The notes beneath the pieces were generated by a model. The model was not told the DNA's origin. It did not search any database and saw only the letters and a list, made by a program, of their open reading frames with translations. DNA of 42,794 bases. Origin: Spirochaetales bacterium. GTDB taxonomy: Bacteria; Spirochaetota; Spirochaetia; SZUA-6; DRHE01. Shown here piece after piece: positions 1-7,953 of this stretch. A program made the translations under genes and the position numbers. Position 1 is the stretch's first letter, and each line of letters begins with the position of its first letter. Where the stretch lies: positions 1 through 42,794 of the forward strand of contig JAUWZD010000034.1 in the NCBI GenBank assembly GCA_030615505.1, written 5' to 3'.

Positions 1-1623
1 TGCCCTGGGCAAGGTTTCAAGGATGTATTCAAAGTGGGGTTCCGCTTCCTCCCGAAAGATCTTGATGATATCTTTTGGGATTTTCTGGCCCCTGTAATCT
101 TCAGCATCCAGCTCTTCAATTTCAAGAAACTCAAACCAGGAGGAACAGGCGATCTGCAGGAAAAGGGGATATCTCCCGCCCATATTGATGATTTTATCCG
201 CCACCGGTTCAAGGGGAATCCCGCAGGCCCCTGACGGTGCCGTGATCAGAGCCAGTGCTTCTTTTTCCTGAAAAGATCCCAGGTGCTGTAAAGTAAAGAT
301 ATTAAAGAAGGGGGAGTCGGCTATCTCATGGCTCACGCACATATCTTTAAGATTCTTTCCTGATGCGGTTACAAAGGCGATCGAGTAATTGTTGGCCAGG
401 GATCTGAACGTTGAGTAAAATTCAGGCCCGAATTTTTCATTTTTAGTTATACATTCAAACTCATCAAATAGAAGAATGAGCTTGAATCCCTCCCCTGTTA
501 AATAGTCACATAAGTAGCGCATACCCTCGTAATCCCGGGTTAAGGACAGATCAATTATTTCTCCGGACTGCTTTTTCAGTTCAGTGAATATGATTTCAAA
601 AAACTGCTCGATATCGATGGACCTGAGCTGTTGAAAATCAATAAATAAGAAGAGGTATTGTTCTGCGTCTTCAAGTGTGCTTAAGCGGGTTTTTGCACAG
701 GCAAGGAAATTGAGCAAAGAGGATTTCCCGATCCTTCTCTCTCCAACTATGGAAATTGATTGAGGTCGCTCAGATGCGATTCTTTTTAATATTCTTTTCA
801 CCACCCCGGTCCTGCCGAAAAACAGATCAGGATGGGGAACCATGACCCTGTTAAGGTAGGGATTCCCCTTTTTTGATAGCTGCTTTATTTTTGATACGGC
901 TTTCTCTAAATTGAGTTTCCCTTTGATTTTAGCTATTTGTGGCTTATGTTTCTCAATATGCGGAACGGACACCTTATTTTCTGCGGCTTTAAAAGATATG
1001 CGCTTATTCCAGGACTTAAGAATTGCATCTTCATTGCGCGAGTCCCAGTTGACCAGAAAAAAATTAATCTTTTTCATTTTTCCCTTAACGTAATCAAGAC
1101 CTAAAGACACTAATGGAAAACTAGATTCTTTAATTTTTTCCTTAAGCTCTCCCGAAATAAGAATTTCCTCCCCCTGGGCCCTGGACTCTACCCGGGCTGC
1201 GGTATTGACCATATCCCCAAACAGATCCTTATCGTCCATAACCGCTTTCCCATAGTGAATTCCCATTCTCACCCTGATCTTCTCTTTATCCTCTCTTTCG
1301 TGGTTGAAGCTTTTGAGAGCCTCCTGCATGAGCACGGCGCACTCCACACTGGAATGCGGATTCTCAAACCTGGCCATGATTGAATCTCCGATGGTCTTTA
1401 TAATCTTTCCCCCCCTGGATTCGATAATGGGAAAGAGCAAATCGTTGTGGGTCTGGATCATCTGTCTACCGGCTATATCCCCCATTTTTTCAAAATACTC
1501 TGTGGATCCGACAATGTCTGTAAAGAGAAGGGTAACCGGTTTGGAATAATGGATATCAATCTCTCTATCTATCTCTTCAAGCAGTTCTTTCCTTTTGCGT
1601 AATAGCTCTTCAATATTGGCCAT
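1..1623 (-). CDS. Class III adenylate/guanylate cyclase fused to a P-loop ATPase (3' end outside window)
   Basis: The frame stays open from the ATG at 1623-1621 to the left edge (541 codons), so the C-terminus is missing. The N-terminus is a class III nucleotide cyclase domain. LLFTDIVGST and GDSIMARF carry the two metal-binding aspartates, IKTIGD carries the purine-selecting lysine, and VNTAARVES carries the transition-state Asn and Arg, so the domain looks catalytically competent. A linker leads to NPYLNRVMVPHPDLFFGR, then Walker A GERRIGKS and Walker B LILLFDEFE, the same ATPase type as the two upstream genes. By family knowledge it would make cAMP or cGMP in the cytoplasm, perhaps gated by nucleotide binding in the ATPase half. 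It starts 4 bp after the preceding stop and is presumably co-transcribed. The effector of the signal is not visible. Confidence 0.85.
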   Translation of the reverse strand, partial: MANIEELLRKRKELLEEIDREIDIHYSKPVTLLFTDIVGSTEYFEKMGDIAGRQMIQTHNDLLFPIIESRGGKIIKTIGDSIMARFENPHSSVECAVLMQEALKSFNHEREDKEKIRVRMGIHYGKAVMDDKDLFGDMVNTAARVESRAQGEEILISGELKEKIKESSFPLVSLGLDYVKGKMKKINFFLVNWDSRNEDAILKSWNKRISFKAAENKVSVPHIEKHKPQIAKIKGKLNLEKAVSKIKQLSKKGNPYLNRVMVPHPDLFFGRTGVVKRILKRIASERPQSISIVGERRIGKSSLLNFLACAKTRLSTLEDAEQYLFLFIDFQQLRSIDIEQFFEIIFTELKKQSGEIIDLSLTRDYEGMRYLCDYLTGEGFKLILLFDEFECITKNEKFGPEFYSTFRSLANNYSIAFVTASGKNLKDMCVSHEIADSPFFNIFTLQHLGSFQEKEALALITAPSGACGIPLEPVADKIINMGGRYPLFLQIACSSWFEFLEIEELDAEDYRGQKIPKDIIKIFREEAEPHFEYILETLPRA

Positions 1624-1627
1624 CTAC

Positions 1628-2617
1628 TCACACTTTTCCTGAAAGCATTTTGGGAGAGAGCTGTTTTTTGAGGAAGGTTGAAAATGAAGGCGAAAAGCAG
1701 GTGATCTTCTCGTCTTCTTCATTAAGGAATCCCTGTTTTAATAGAGGATGGAGATAGTACGCCTCCTGAGGCGCAGGCTGTTTATCACGGGCGATGCTTT
1801 TCAATGGTTTGAATGCCTCCTCCGGCAAAATGGAAAGGATTTTCTCAAAGTATGGGGAAATTTCAGGCAGGAGTGTCTTTTCGAAATTAAGATTCTTAAA
1901 GTCAGGTTCTCCCAGGCATTTAAGCTTTTTTCCAATCACTTTTAACAGGTAGGGTGAAGTTCCGCACCACTCCGTCACTTTCTTAAGACTTTCCTCTTCT
2001 CCGCTGATAATTGAAGCTAGTAGATGGATTCCTTCATCCAGGGAGAGAGGCCCTAAGGTGAGGTTGGTGAATATATTGAAGAATGGGGATTCCTCTATAT
2101 CTTTAACAACACAGAGTTTCTGCAGTTCTAAAAATGAGGTTGTAATATAGGCGAGGTTGTAGTTATTGGCAAGTGAGCGGAGAAAGGAGAAGAATTCCAG
2201 TGGAAAGTTAGAGTTGCCTGTAATAAGGTGAAAATCATCAAACAGAAACACCAAACGCTGTCCCCTGGCATGAATCTCCTCTACTGTTTTTCGCAAGATA
2301 CTATAATTATTTTCATCTCCCTCATGAACAGAATTAAGTGCTCTGTTAATTCCCATTATGAAGGCTTCTGAGTCTAAAGAGATTTCGTCTGTGGAACTCA
2401 CCTTATAGAAAATATATTTTGAGTCTTCAAGGTACTGTTCTTTCACCTGCCTGTGGCATATATAGTTCAATAGAGAGGTTTTGCCCGTTTTTCTTCCCCC
2501 TATAACGGCTATGGATTGAGGTCTCTCCGTACCGATTCTTGAGAATATTCTCCTGACAATGCTCTTCTGCCCGAAGAAGTCGGCGGGATTTTCAACAGGT
2601 TTTTCAGGAGCGATCAT
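1628..2617 (-). CDS. P-loop ATPase (AAA/STAND-like), paralogue of its neighbours
   Basis: This 329-residue soluble protein is essentially a free-standing copy of the ATPase module in the two flanking genes. It begins with a DFFGQKSIVRRIFSRIG segment that matches the FFGR signature of the paralogues. Walker A is GGRKTGKTS. The Walker B region is LVFLFDDFHLI, where the usual DE pair is DD, so hydrolysis may be weak. The C-terminal helical part (CGTSPYLLKVIGKKL) resembles the sensor/winged-helix region of prokaryotic ATPases of the PF01637 kind. A good ribosome site (AGGGGG) precedes the ATG, and it lies 8 bp after the barrel gene. No cyclase, membrane segment or PEGA domain is present. Its role as partner or decoy of the cyclase-ATPase is inference. 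Confidence 0.75.
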   Translation of the reverse strand: MIAPEKPVENPADFFGQKSIVRRIFSRIGTERPQSIAVIGGRKTGKTSLLNYICHRQVKEQYLEDSKYIFYKVSSTDEISLDSEAFIMGINRALNSVHEGDENNYSILRKTVEEIHARGQRLVFLFDDFHLITGNSNFPLEFFSFLRSLANNYNLAYITTSFLELQKLCVVKDIEESPFFNIFTNLTLGPLSLDEGIHLLASIISGEEESLKKVTEWCGTSPYLLKVIGKKLKCLGEPDFKNLNFEKTLLPEISPYFEKILSILPEEAFKPLKSIARDKQPAPQEAYYLHPLLKQGFLNEEDEKITCFSPSFSTFLKKQLSPKMLSGKV

Positions 2618-2625
2618 TTTTCCCC

Positions 2626-3543
2626 CTAAAAAGTGTAAAAAAAGTATATAGTTGTATTGGCAAAGGCAATTCTTAAGAAAGATTCTTTAAAGAGGCTTAT
2701 ACTTTTATAGTCCGGAAGATCCCCCGCATCGCTTAATCCCAGGATCAGATCCACTCTTAAAAGCTCCGATCTTGCTCCGAAGCCAAATCCCGAGCGGTAA
2801 ATTATTTCAGCCTGACCGCCCAATGAGAGTGAGTGGGTATATGTAGAAAGGTTATCCAGGGCAAAAACATAATAGGTTGATACGGCTGTGGAGATCTTAT
2901 CCACCCTTAAAGAGGGATACCATATTAGTCCTACCTGTCCCCTTATGGATTCCCAAATAGGAAGGGTTAAAGGAAAGCGAAGGTCAAAGCCTAAGCTCCA
3001 TGTCTCTGAGAGATTATAACTGAAGAAGAAACCCGGCTGCAGGAGGGAGGGATTATTCAGTATAGTAGGGTCGATCACCAAAGCACCCAGGATGCCCAGG
3101 CTGATTCTCCTTGAGACCCTTGAGAACCGGGAAAGGTATTCATCTTTAACTTTAGAAAAGGTTATCAAGACAAAGGGCGGGATCTCTGCGGGGTCGCCGA
3201 TTTCATGATATGGATCCTGTTCAAGGGATTTGAGAAGCAGTTTGCGGATTTCTTCTTTGTAATCCTCGCCTTCGTCTCTGTAGGCATAGGAAATTAGGGC
3301 TTTCAGGCTGTATATGCGGGCCATGATCTTACTGGGGAAATAAGCCGCTTTGGATTCGCCATCCCTGATATAGGAATCTAAAAATTTCCTGCATTCTTCG
3401 TATTGCCCTGATGAATACAGATTCAGGGCGATCTCCAATTTAATTCTTGCCTCTTCTGTTTTGTTTTTGGGAGTAACCTGTGAGTACACTGAAATGGGCA
3501 GTAATAGAAGGAGAAATAAAAACGCCGGTATACTCTGCCTCAT
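2626..3543 (-). CDS. Secreted TPR-like protein with C-terminal outer-membrane beta-barrel character
   Basis: The 305-residue product starts with a signal peptide (AFLFLLLLLPISVYSQ). A helical, TPR-like part follows (ALNLYSSGQYEECRKFLDSY), and then from about residue 145 an alternating hydrophobic/aromatic beta-rich region that ends in TTIYFFYTF. A terminal aromatic residue is typical of outer-membrane barrels. Its ATG overlaps the stop of the PEGA-ATPase gene by 4 bp (ATGA), which implies translational coupling. I infer that it sits in the outer membrane or periplasm and partners the extracytoplasmic PEGA domains of the upstream protein. I do not recognise a named family, and the barrel call is based on pattern only. 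Confidence 0.6.
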   Translation of the reverse strand: MRQSIPAFLFLLLLLPISVYSQVTPKNKTEEARIKLEIALNLYSSGQYEECRKFLDSYIRDGESKAAYFPSKIMARIYSLKALISYAYRDEGEDYKEEIRKLLLKSLEQDPYHEIGDPAEIPPFVLITFSKVKDEYLSRFSRVSRRISLGILGALVIDPTILNNPSLLQPGFFFSYNLSETWSLGFDLRFPLTLPIWESIRGQVGLIWYPSLRVDKISTAVSTYYVFALDNLSTYTHSLSLGGQAEIIYRSGFGFGARSELLRVDLILGLSDAGDLPDYKSISLFKESFLRIAFANTTIYFFYTF

Positions 3544-5570
3544 TTTAAGACCTCTACAATTTTTATACTCTGTCCTTCAGTGAGTTCTATTTCGATTTCC
3601 TTTCTTACACCCAGACTCTCATTGATGATGGTCAGGGTATGTTTTCCGCACCTAACACTTACGGGTTTAACATAGGGGGTTTCGATCAATGGACTGCCGT
3701 CTAAAAGTATTATAGCCGTGGGTCTGACATCAAAGAGCAGCTCTCCGAATGACTCGGCAAGGATAACCTCCCTTTTTAATGTTTTATTCTTCTCGATTAC
3801 CAGGTCTATGGTTTCATCTTTAAATCCTACCCGGATGAGTGTGATGCGGTGGTTACCGTCTTTGATATTCTCGAAAAGGCTGGGAGTTTGAAGTCCGGTA
3901 TCCTTCCCGTCAAGGATGATGGAAGCTGATGTGGGAATGCTTGATATAAAAAGTGACCCTGTATTTTTTTCTATTTTCTGAACAGAAGTATCCCTCGATT
4001 TATCGCCGGCCCTGGCAAGAAGAGTAAAGTTTACCTGAATGATCTGGCCGTTCCTGTTTATGTCTGCCGCCACCTGGATTTTCTCGTCACTGGCCGGGTT
4101 ATAAAAGCTGAAGTTGTGATCTCCCTTCTTCAAACCCGGAAGAATAATCATTTTTTCATCATCCTGGCCCTCACTGGTGAGATTAAGGGAGTCATCAACA
4201 GCAACTCTGAATGGGCCGAGGTTGCTCATCAAAGTAATATTATTGAACTCTTCCGGGACGGCCTGAACTGTGGCAGGGCTTAAAGAATCCTTAAGTTCTT
4301 TTGGTGAAAGAAGTGAAGGACCCCATGGAGTGAAGAGCCAGGCGGCAATAGCGGCAAATACTAAGACAGCGCTTAATCCAATCACCAAAGCCGGATTAAG
4401 TCTTTTCCTGAACTCAAGTTTTATCTCTTTGGCCACTTTCCAGATCGAGTGCTCTCTTTTAATCCATCTGCGCAGAAGATCCATTCTGAATCTATATTTA
4501 TGATCAGTTTTTTCTAAAAATTCCTGGTGATATGCCTCCTCAAGGAGTATATGGATTTGCTCTTTCTTAAAGGGAAGAAGGATCTTGTTTTTCTTAAAAA
4601 AGCTGTGGATTCCGGATGCCTCAGCCCAATCCTCCGGATCTGATAGGAGGCCTCCTAGCGAGGAGAGGATTAATTTGTTTCCCCCTGAGAGACTGTTCCA
4701 GGAGTAGATCATCTGGGGCAGGGGATTGTCTATAATATCCTTAACTATGGATTCAAGATCCTTCTCTACCGGGTCGTTTCTTCTTTCTTCGATCAGGTGA
4801 TCCACGATGTTCTGGCAGATAACCTGGGTGTAGAAGGGCTGGCCCGCGGTCAGTCTGTAAATTGATTTCTTTATCTCTTCGGGATATTTGACACATTTTT
4901 TGAGCGGCTCGGTTATCAATCGGAAGGTATCTTTTTGTGAAAGATAGGAAATTTTGCGGTAAATCGATTTGCCGAGCAGGGATTTCCAGAAACTTACCTT
5001 CCTGTTCTCCAGGTTGGTTGAACCCGTAAAGATGAAAGAGACCCGGTGCATGCTTTCCAGGACACCGGAAAGGTAGTGGATGGACGACTCACTTAAAGAT
5101 TTATCCCTGATTTTTTCCTCTATCAGCTCATACTCATCCAGCAGGAAGAGGATTATCCTGTTCTCAAAATGTTTTTCAACGAACCTTAGAAAGTTATCAA
5201 AGAGCTCTTCTATTGTATGAGAACGGGAAGATTCTTCTAAGTATTCAATACTCAAGCCCGGGAGTTTCAGGCTGTTGCAGGCCACTTTTATAATAGTCCG
5301 GAAAAAGTGCAGATCATCCTTGATTCCGGCCAGTATCTGCATATCGATCAGAACCGGGAGAAAGCGTTCACCCAGTCTTCCCCCTAAAATCTGGAAAAGG
5401 ATAGAGGTCTTGCCGGATCTTCTCTCTCCGCAGAAGACCAGGATCTGGTTGGACCTGGCCTCACCGATCTTTCTCGCCACAAACTGAAAATCATCTTCCC
5501 GGCCAAAGAACATATCTTTTGTCTTTATAGGATTTCCGACAATATAGGGATTAAAAGGAATTTGATCCAT
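3540..5570 (-). CDS. Membrane-tethered P-loop ATPase with extracytoplasmic PEGA domains
   Basis: Residues 1-390 form a cytoplasmic ATPase: NPYIVGNPIK and FFGREDDF at the start, Walker A GERRSGKT at about 48-55, Walker B LFLLDE at about 141-146, and RLTAGQPFYTQ further on. A single transmembrane helix (about 392-414, LVIGLSAVLVFAAIAAWLF) follows. The C-terminal 260 residues are extracytoplasmic and include two PEGA-type repeats (SLFISSIPTSASIILDGKDT and LLFDVRPTAIILLDGSPLIE), which usually bind envelope glycans or proteins. I chose the ATG at 5570 over a start at 5639: the longer form would overlap the upstream gene and adds a poorly conserved-looking extension, and a TGCTATAAT box lies just upstream of 5570. 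It is the first gene of the cyclase/ATPase set. Confidence 0.75.
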   Translation of the reverse strand: MDQIPFNPYIVGNPIKTKDMFFGREDDFQFVARKIGEARSNQILVFCGERRSGKTSILFQILGGRLGERFLPVLIDMQILAGIKDDLHFFRTIIKVACNSLKLPGLSIEYLEESSRSHTIEELFDNFLRFVEKHFENRIILFLLDEYELIEEKIRDKSLSESSIHYLSGVLESMHRVSFIFTGSTNLENRKVSFWKSLLGKSIYRKISYLSQKDTFRLITEPLKKCVKYPEEIKKSIYRLTAGQPFYTQVICQNIVDHLIEERRNDPVEKDLESIVKDIIDNPLPQMIYSWNSLSGGNKLILSSLGGLLSDPEDWAEASGIHSFFKKNKILLPFKKEQIHILLEEAYHQEFLEKTDHKYRFRMDLLRRWIKREHSIWKVAKEIKLEFRKRLNPALVIGLSAVLVFAAIAAWLFTPWGPSLLSPKELKDSLSPATVQAVPEEFNNITLMSNLGPFRVAVDDSLNLTSEGQDDEKMIILPGLKKGDHNFSFYNPASDEKIQVAADINRNGQIIQVNFTLLARAGDKSRDTSVQKIEKNTGSLFISSIPTSASIILDGKDTGLQTPSLFENIKDGNHRITLIRVGFKDETIDLVIEKNKTLKREVILAESFGELLFDVRPTAIILLDGSPLIETPYVKPVSVRCGKHTLTIINESLGVRKEIEIELTEGQSIKIVEVLK

Positions 5571-5580
5571 TACAATTAAA

Positions 5581-5589
5581 ATTATAGCA
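5581..5589 (-). promoter_or_regulatory. Extended -10 promoter element (TGCTATAAT) for the ATPase operon
   Basis: On the minus strand TGCTATAAT matches an extended -10 box exactly. It ends 10 nt before the ATG at 5570, so the transcript would begin only 3-4 nt upstream of the start codon. No -35 at ideal spacing and no ribosome site are obvious. Confidence 0.4.
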
Positions 5590-5616
5590 CCTTTAACGGT
5601 AAGATTACAGCAATTA

Positions 5617-7953
5617 TTATAATGTATTACACTGGGCATCGCGAAAGATGCTTGAAGCCTGATGAATTAACTGCTCATCCTTGCTGAATAGTATCAACTG
5701 ACAGTGATTTCTCTCCTGAAAATTTTTTAGCATATTCAAGGCATTAGCGGTACGTTCCGAATCCAGGGCCAAAAAAGGCTCATCCAGTATGAGAATGCCC
5801 ACCCCGGCAGAAGCCCTGTTAGCCAGGGCAAGGCGAGCTGCAAGCAGAAAGGAATCCCTGGTGCCGCTGGAGAGATTCTCCAGGCTTCTCTTTTGCCCTT
5901 CGGCATCGGGTATTAGAATAGCCTCGGTATTCAGTTCAGACATCTCTACCTTTTGGATCGGGGATTGTGTAGGGGTTTCGGTAACGGTCTTGGTAATGGT
6001 TTGGGTATAGGTCTGGGTAACGGTCTTGGTAATGGGGGCAATCTCCTCAAATTGAATGGAAATATCCTGACTCAATTCAAACAGGTCGGATTCCGAATCT
6101 TTAGAGATTCTGTTAAAAATATCCCGTGCTATTGATGCAGCGTGCCGATCCATTTTTATCTGGTCAATCTGATTCTCAATCTGCCGGATAGCTTTCTGCG
6201 TCCTGATTATCGCTCCCGGTACATCCCCCAGGGAGCCTGTAATCTCACCCTGTTCTCGATCAATGCTCCGCATGGCGAGAGTCTGCTCCGATCTTGAGGT
6301 TTCCAATTTAGAATTTTTTCCCTTAAGTAAGTTTTCCAACTGCTTTATTTCTATATCTGATTTCCCCTGGTTGGGCACAGCCTCTTTGTCCAATAAATTG
6401 AGCCTTCGCTCGCAGTCCCGCTTTAGCTGGTCTAAACTTTCACAGTTTTTCTTTTCTAATTCCTCCCTGCACTCTTCTTCCCACCGGGTAAGCTCCTGAA
6501 AATTATTTCTATAGGCCAGGCTTTTTTCAATATACTGGTCCCGGGAAGAGACCTTTTTACGGCTTAACCATTCCGCGCTTGTATTTTTTATATCCTCAAT
6601 TGATTTTTGCAGATTCCGGTTATGCCCGATCTGCTCGCTTAGGGAATTTTCAAGTTTATTTAACTGGGTTTTCATTTCCCCGACAGTAGCCGCTGTGTGG
6701 TCCAGATTGAGTCGCAAGTTTTGCAGCTCCTGGACTAATCCGTCCAGCGTTTCAGAAAGAAGTCCTGTACTCTGGCCCGTCCGGTTTTTCCATTCATCCT
6801 TCAGCCATTTTGCATAATTATCCTGTGCCCCGGCATCTATTTGCTTATCCTGTTTTCTGGCCAAAAGAAGGAATAAAAGCCCTAAAAATAAGCCGGATCC
6901 TGATGAAATAATCTGGTACAGAAGGGTATTAAATAGAAAACCAATGCCGATCCCTGAAGTAAAAATCATGGCTGCCGCTATAATAAGACCTCTATTCCAA
7001 ATGACAATTATCTTTAATGGAGGGTTTTTCCGGAACTTGGCTATTTTTTCAAGATAATCGGTTGCAAAACCGGGCAGCATACTCTTATCATGTATGGACT
7101 CTTCTAATGAAGCGATACTCTCACGCTTCTCCTTTATAAGTGTTTTCAGATGCTGTTCATTATTTTCACCGGCATCCATCTCTCGTATGAGAGATTGAAG
7201 CCTGCTTTTCATTTGATCAAACTGACTGATCTCCTCACCCTTAAAGGCTTCCAAAGATTCCAGCCGCCGCCTGATTTCTTCTCCTTTTTCAATCCATTTT
7301 AACAACTCATTTAAATCGCTTCTTTCGGTAATCTTTTTCTGATAATCCAGCTCATTCTCAATTTCTTTAATGCCTTTCTCAAGCTTATGAATCTCTTTGT
7401 TCATCCGCTCAACCCGGCTGCCGGCCTCAAGCACATTTGTTTCCTGGGTTAAGATGTTTTGTCGCTTCTCATTAAGCGCATCCAGATCGTCTTTTAGCTG
7501 TGCTTTACTTTTTTCAAGTTCCTGTAATGCTTTATTATGCTTAAGTGAGCCTTTATAAGAGGCCAGGCTCTCAAATTTGCTTTTCAGCCGCTGCGGATCA
7601 AGACCGCCCGTAAATAGAGAAGATTTGACCTTCTCAAGCCAGGAGGATCCTGAGCTTAAATCCAGATCCATATCCCCCGATCGAACGGCATAGAGGTTTA
7701 AAAATTCATCTTCATCCAGGTAAACAGGCTCGCCTGTGAAAACGGCCTTAACTTTGCACGAATCGCTGTAGCGCGCCTTAAGCATTTTGCCCTGCTTTTT
7801 ACTGGCTTTAGGACTGCAGAGCACCTGGAACAGGGCGTCAAACAGGGTGGTTTTACCTGATTCGTTTTTACCCACAAATATGGTTACAGGTTTGAAATTG
7901 AACTTTTTATTATGAAATTTTCCAAACCGATCCATAATGAGCTTCTCAATCAT
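5617..7953 (-). CDS. SbcC/YhaN-like (Rad50-family) AAA ATPase
   Basis: This 778-residue protein has the split ABC-ATPase layout of Rad50/SbcC. Walker A (GKNESGKTT) is at 28-36, followed by a long coiled coil with a hydrophobic hairpin near residues 320-365 as in YhaN. The signature LSSGTRDSF is at about 694 and Walker B ILILDEP at about 720. It would power the neighbouring nuclease in double-strand-end or hairpin processing. The start overlaps the nuclease stop by 4 bp (ATGA) with GGAGGT upstream. Two oddities stand out. A threonine-rich repeat (about 641-664) lies just before the signature. The position normally holding the switch histidine (SHD) reads SKD (Lys at about 758). It is shorter than E. 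coli SbcC, which fits YhaN better than SbcC. Confidence 0.85.
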   Translation of the reverse strand: MIEKLIMDRFGKFHNKKFNFKPVTIFVGKNESGKTTLFDALFQVLCSPKASKKQGKMLKARYSDSCKVKAVFTGEPVYLDEDEFLNLYAVRSGDMDLDLSSGSSWLEKVKSSLFTGGLDPQRLKSKFESLASYKGSLKHNKALQELEKSKAQLKDDLDALNEKRQNILTQETNVLEAGSRVERMNKEIHKLEKGIKEIENELDYQKKITERSDLNELLKWIEKGEEIRRRLESLEAFKGEEISQFDQMKSRLQSLIREMDAGENNEQHLKTLIKEKRESIASLEESIHDKSMLPGFATDYLEKIAKFRKNPPLKIIVIWNRGLIIAAAMIFTSGIGIGFLFNTLLYQIISSGSGLFLGLLFLLLARKQDKQIDAGAQDNYAKWLKDEWKNRTGQSTGLLSETLDGLVQELQNLRLNLDHTAATVGEMKTQLNKLENSLSEQIGHNRNLQKSIEDIKNTSAEWLSRKKVSSRDQYIEKSLAYRNNFQELTRWEEECREELEKKNCESLDQLKRDCERRLNLLDKEAVPNQGKSDIEIKQLENLLKGKNSKLETSRSEQTLAMRSIDREQGEITGSLGDVPGAIIRTQKAIRQIENQIDQIKMDRHAASIARDIFNRISKDSESDLFELSQDISIQFEEIAPITKTVTQTYTQTITKTVTETPTQSPIQKVEMSELNTEAILIPDAEGQKRSLENLSSGTRDSFLLAARLALANRASAGVGILILDEPFLALDSERTANALNMLKNFQERNHCQLILFSKDEQLIHQASSIFRDAQCNTL
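5971..6036 (+). repeat. Hexanucleotide-based repeat inside the SbcC-like gene
   Basis: About eleven units of a GGTNNN hexamer (ggtaac, ggtctt, ggtaat and similar) run through this stretch. The 19-mer gtaacggtcttggtaatgg occurs exactly at 5981-5999 and at 6017-6035, 36 bp apart. On the coding (minus) strand it encodes alternating threonine (TVTQTYTQTITKTVTETPT). Gain or loss of a 6-bp unit would keep the frame. Confidence 0.8.
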
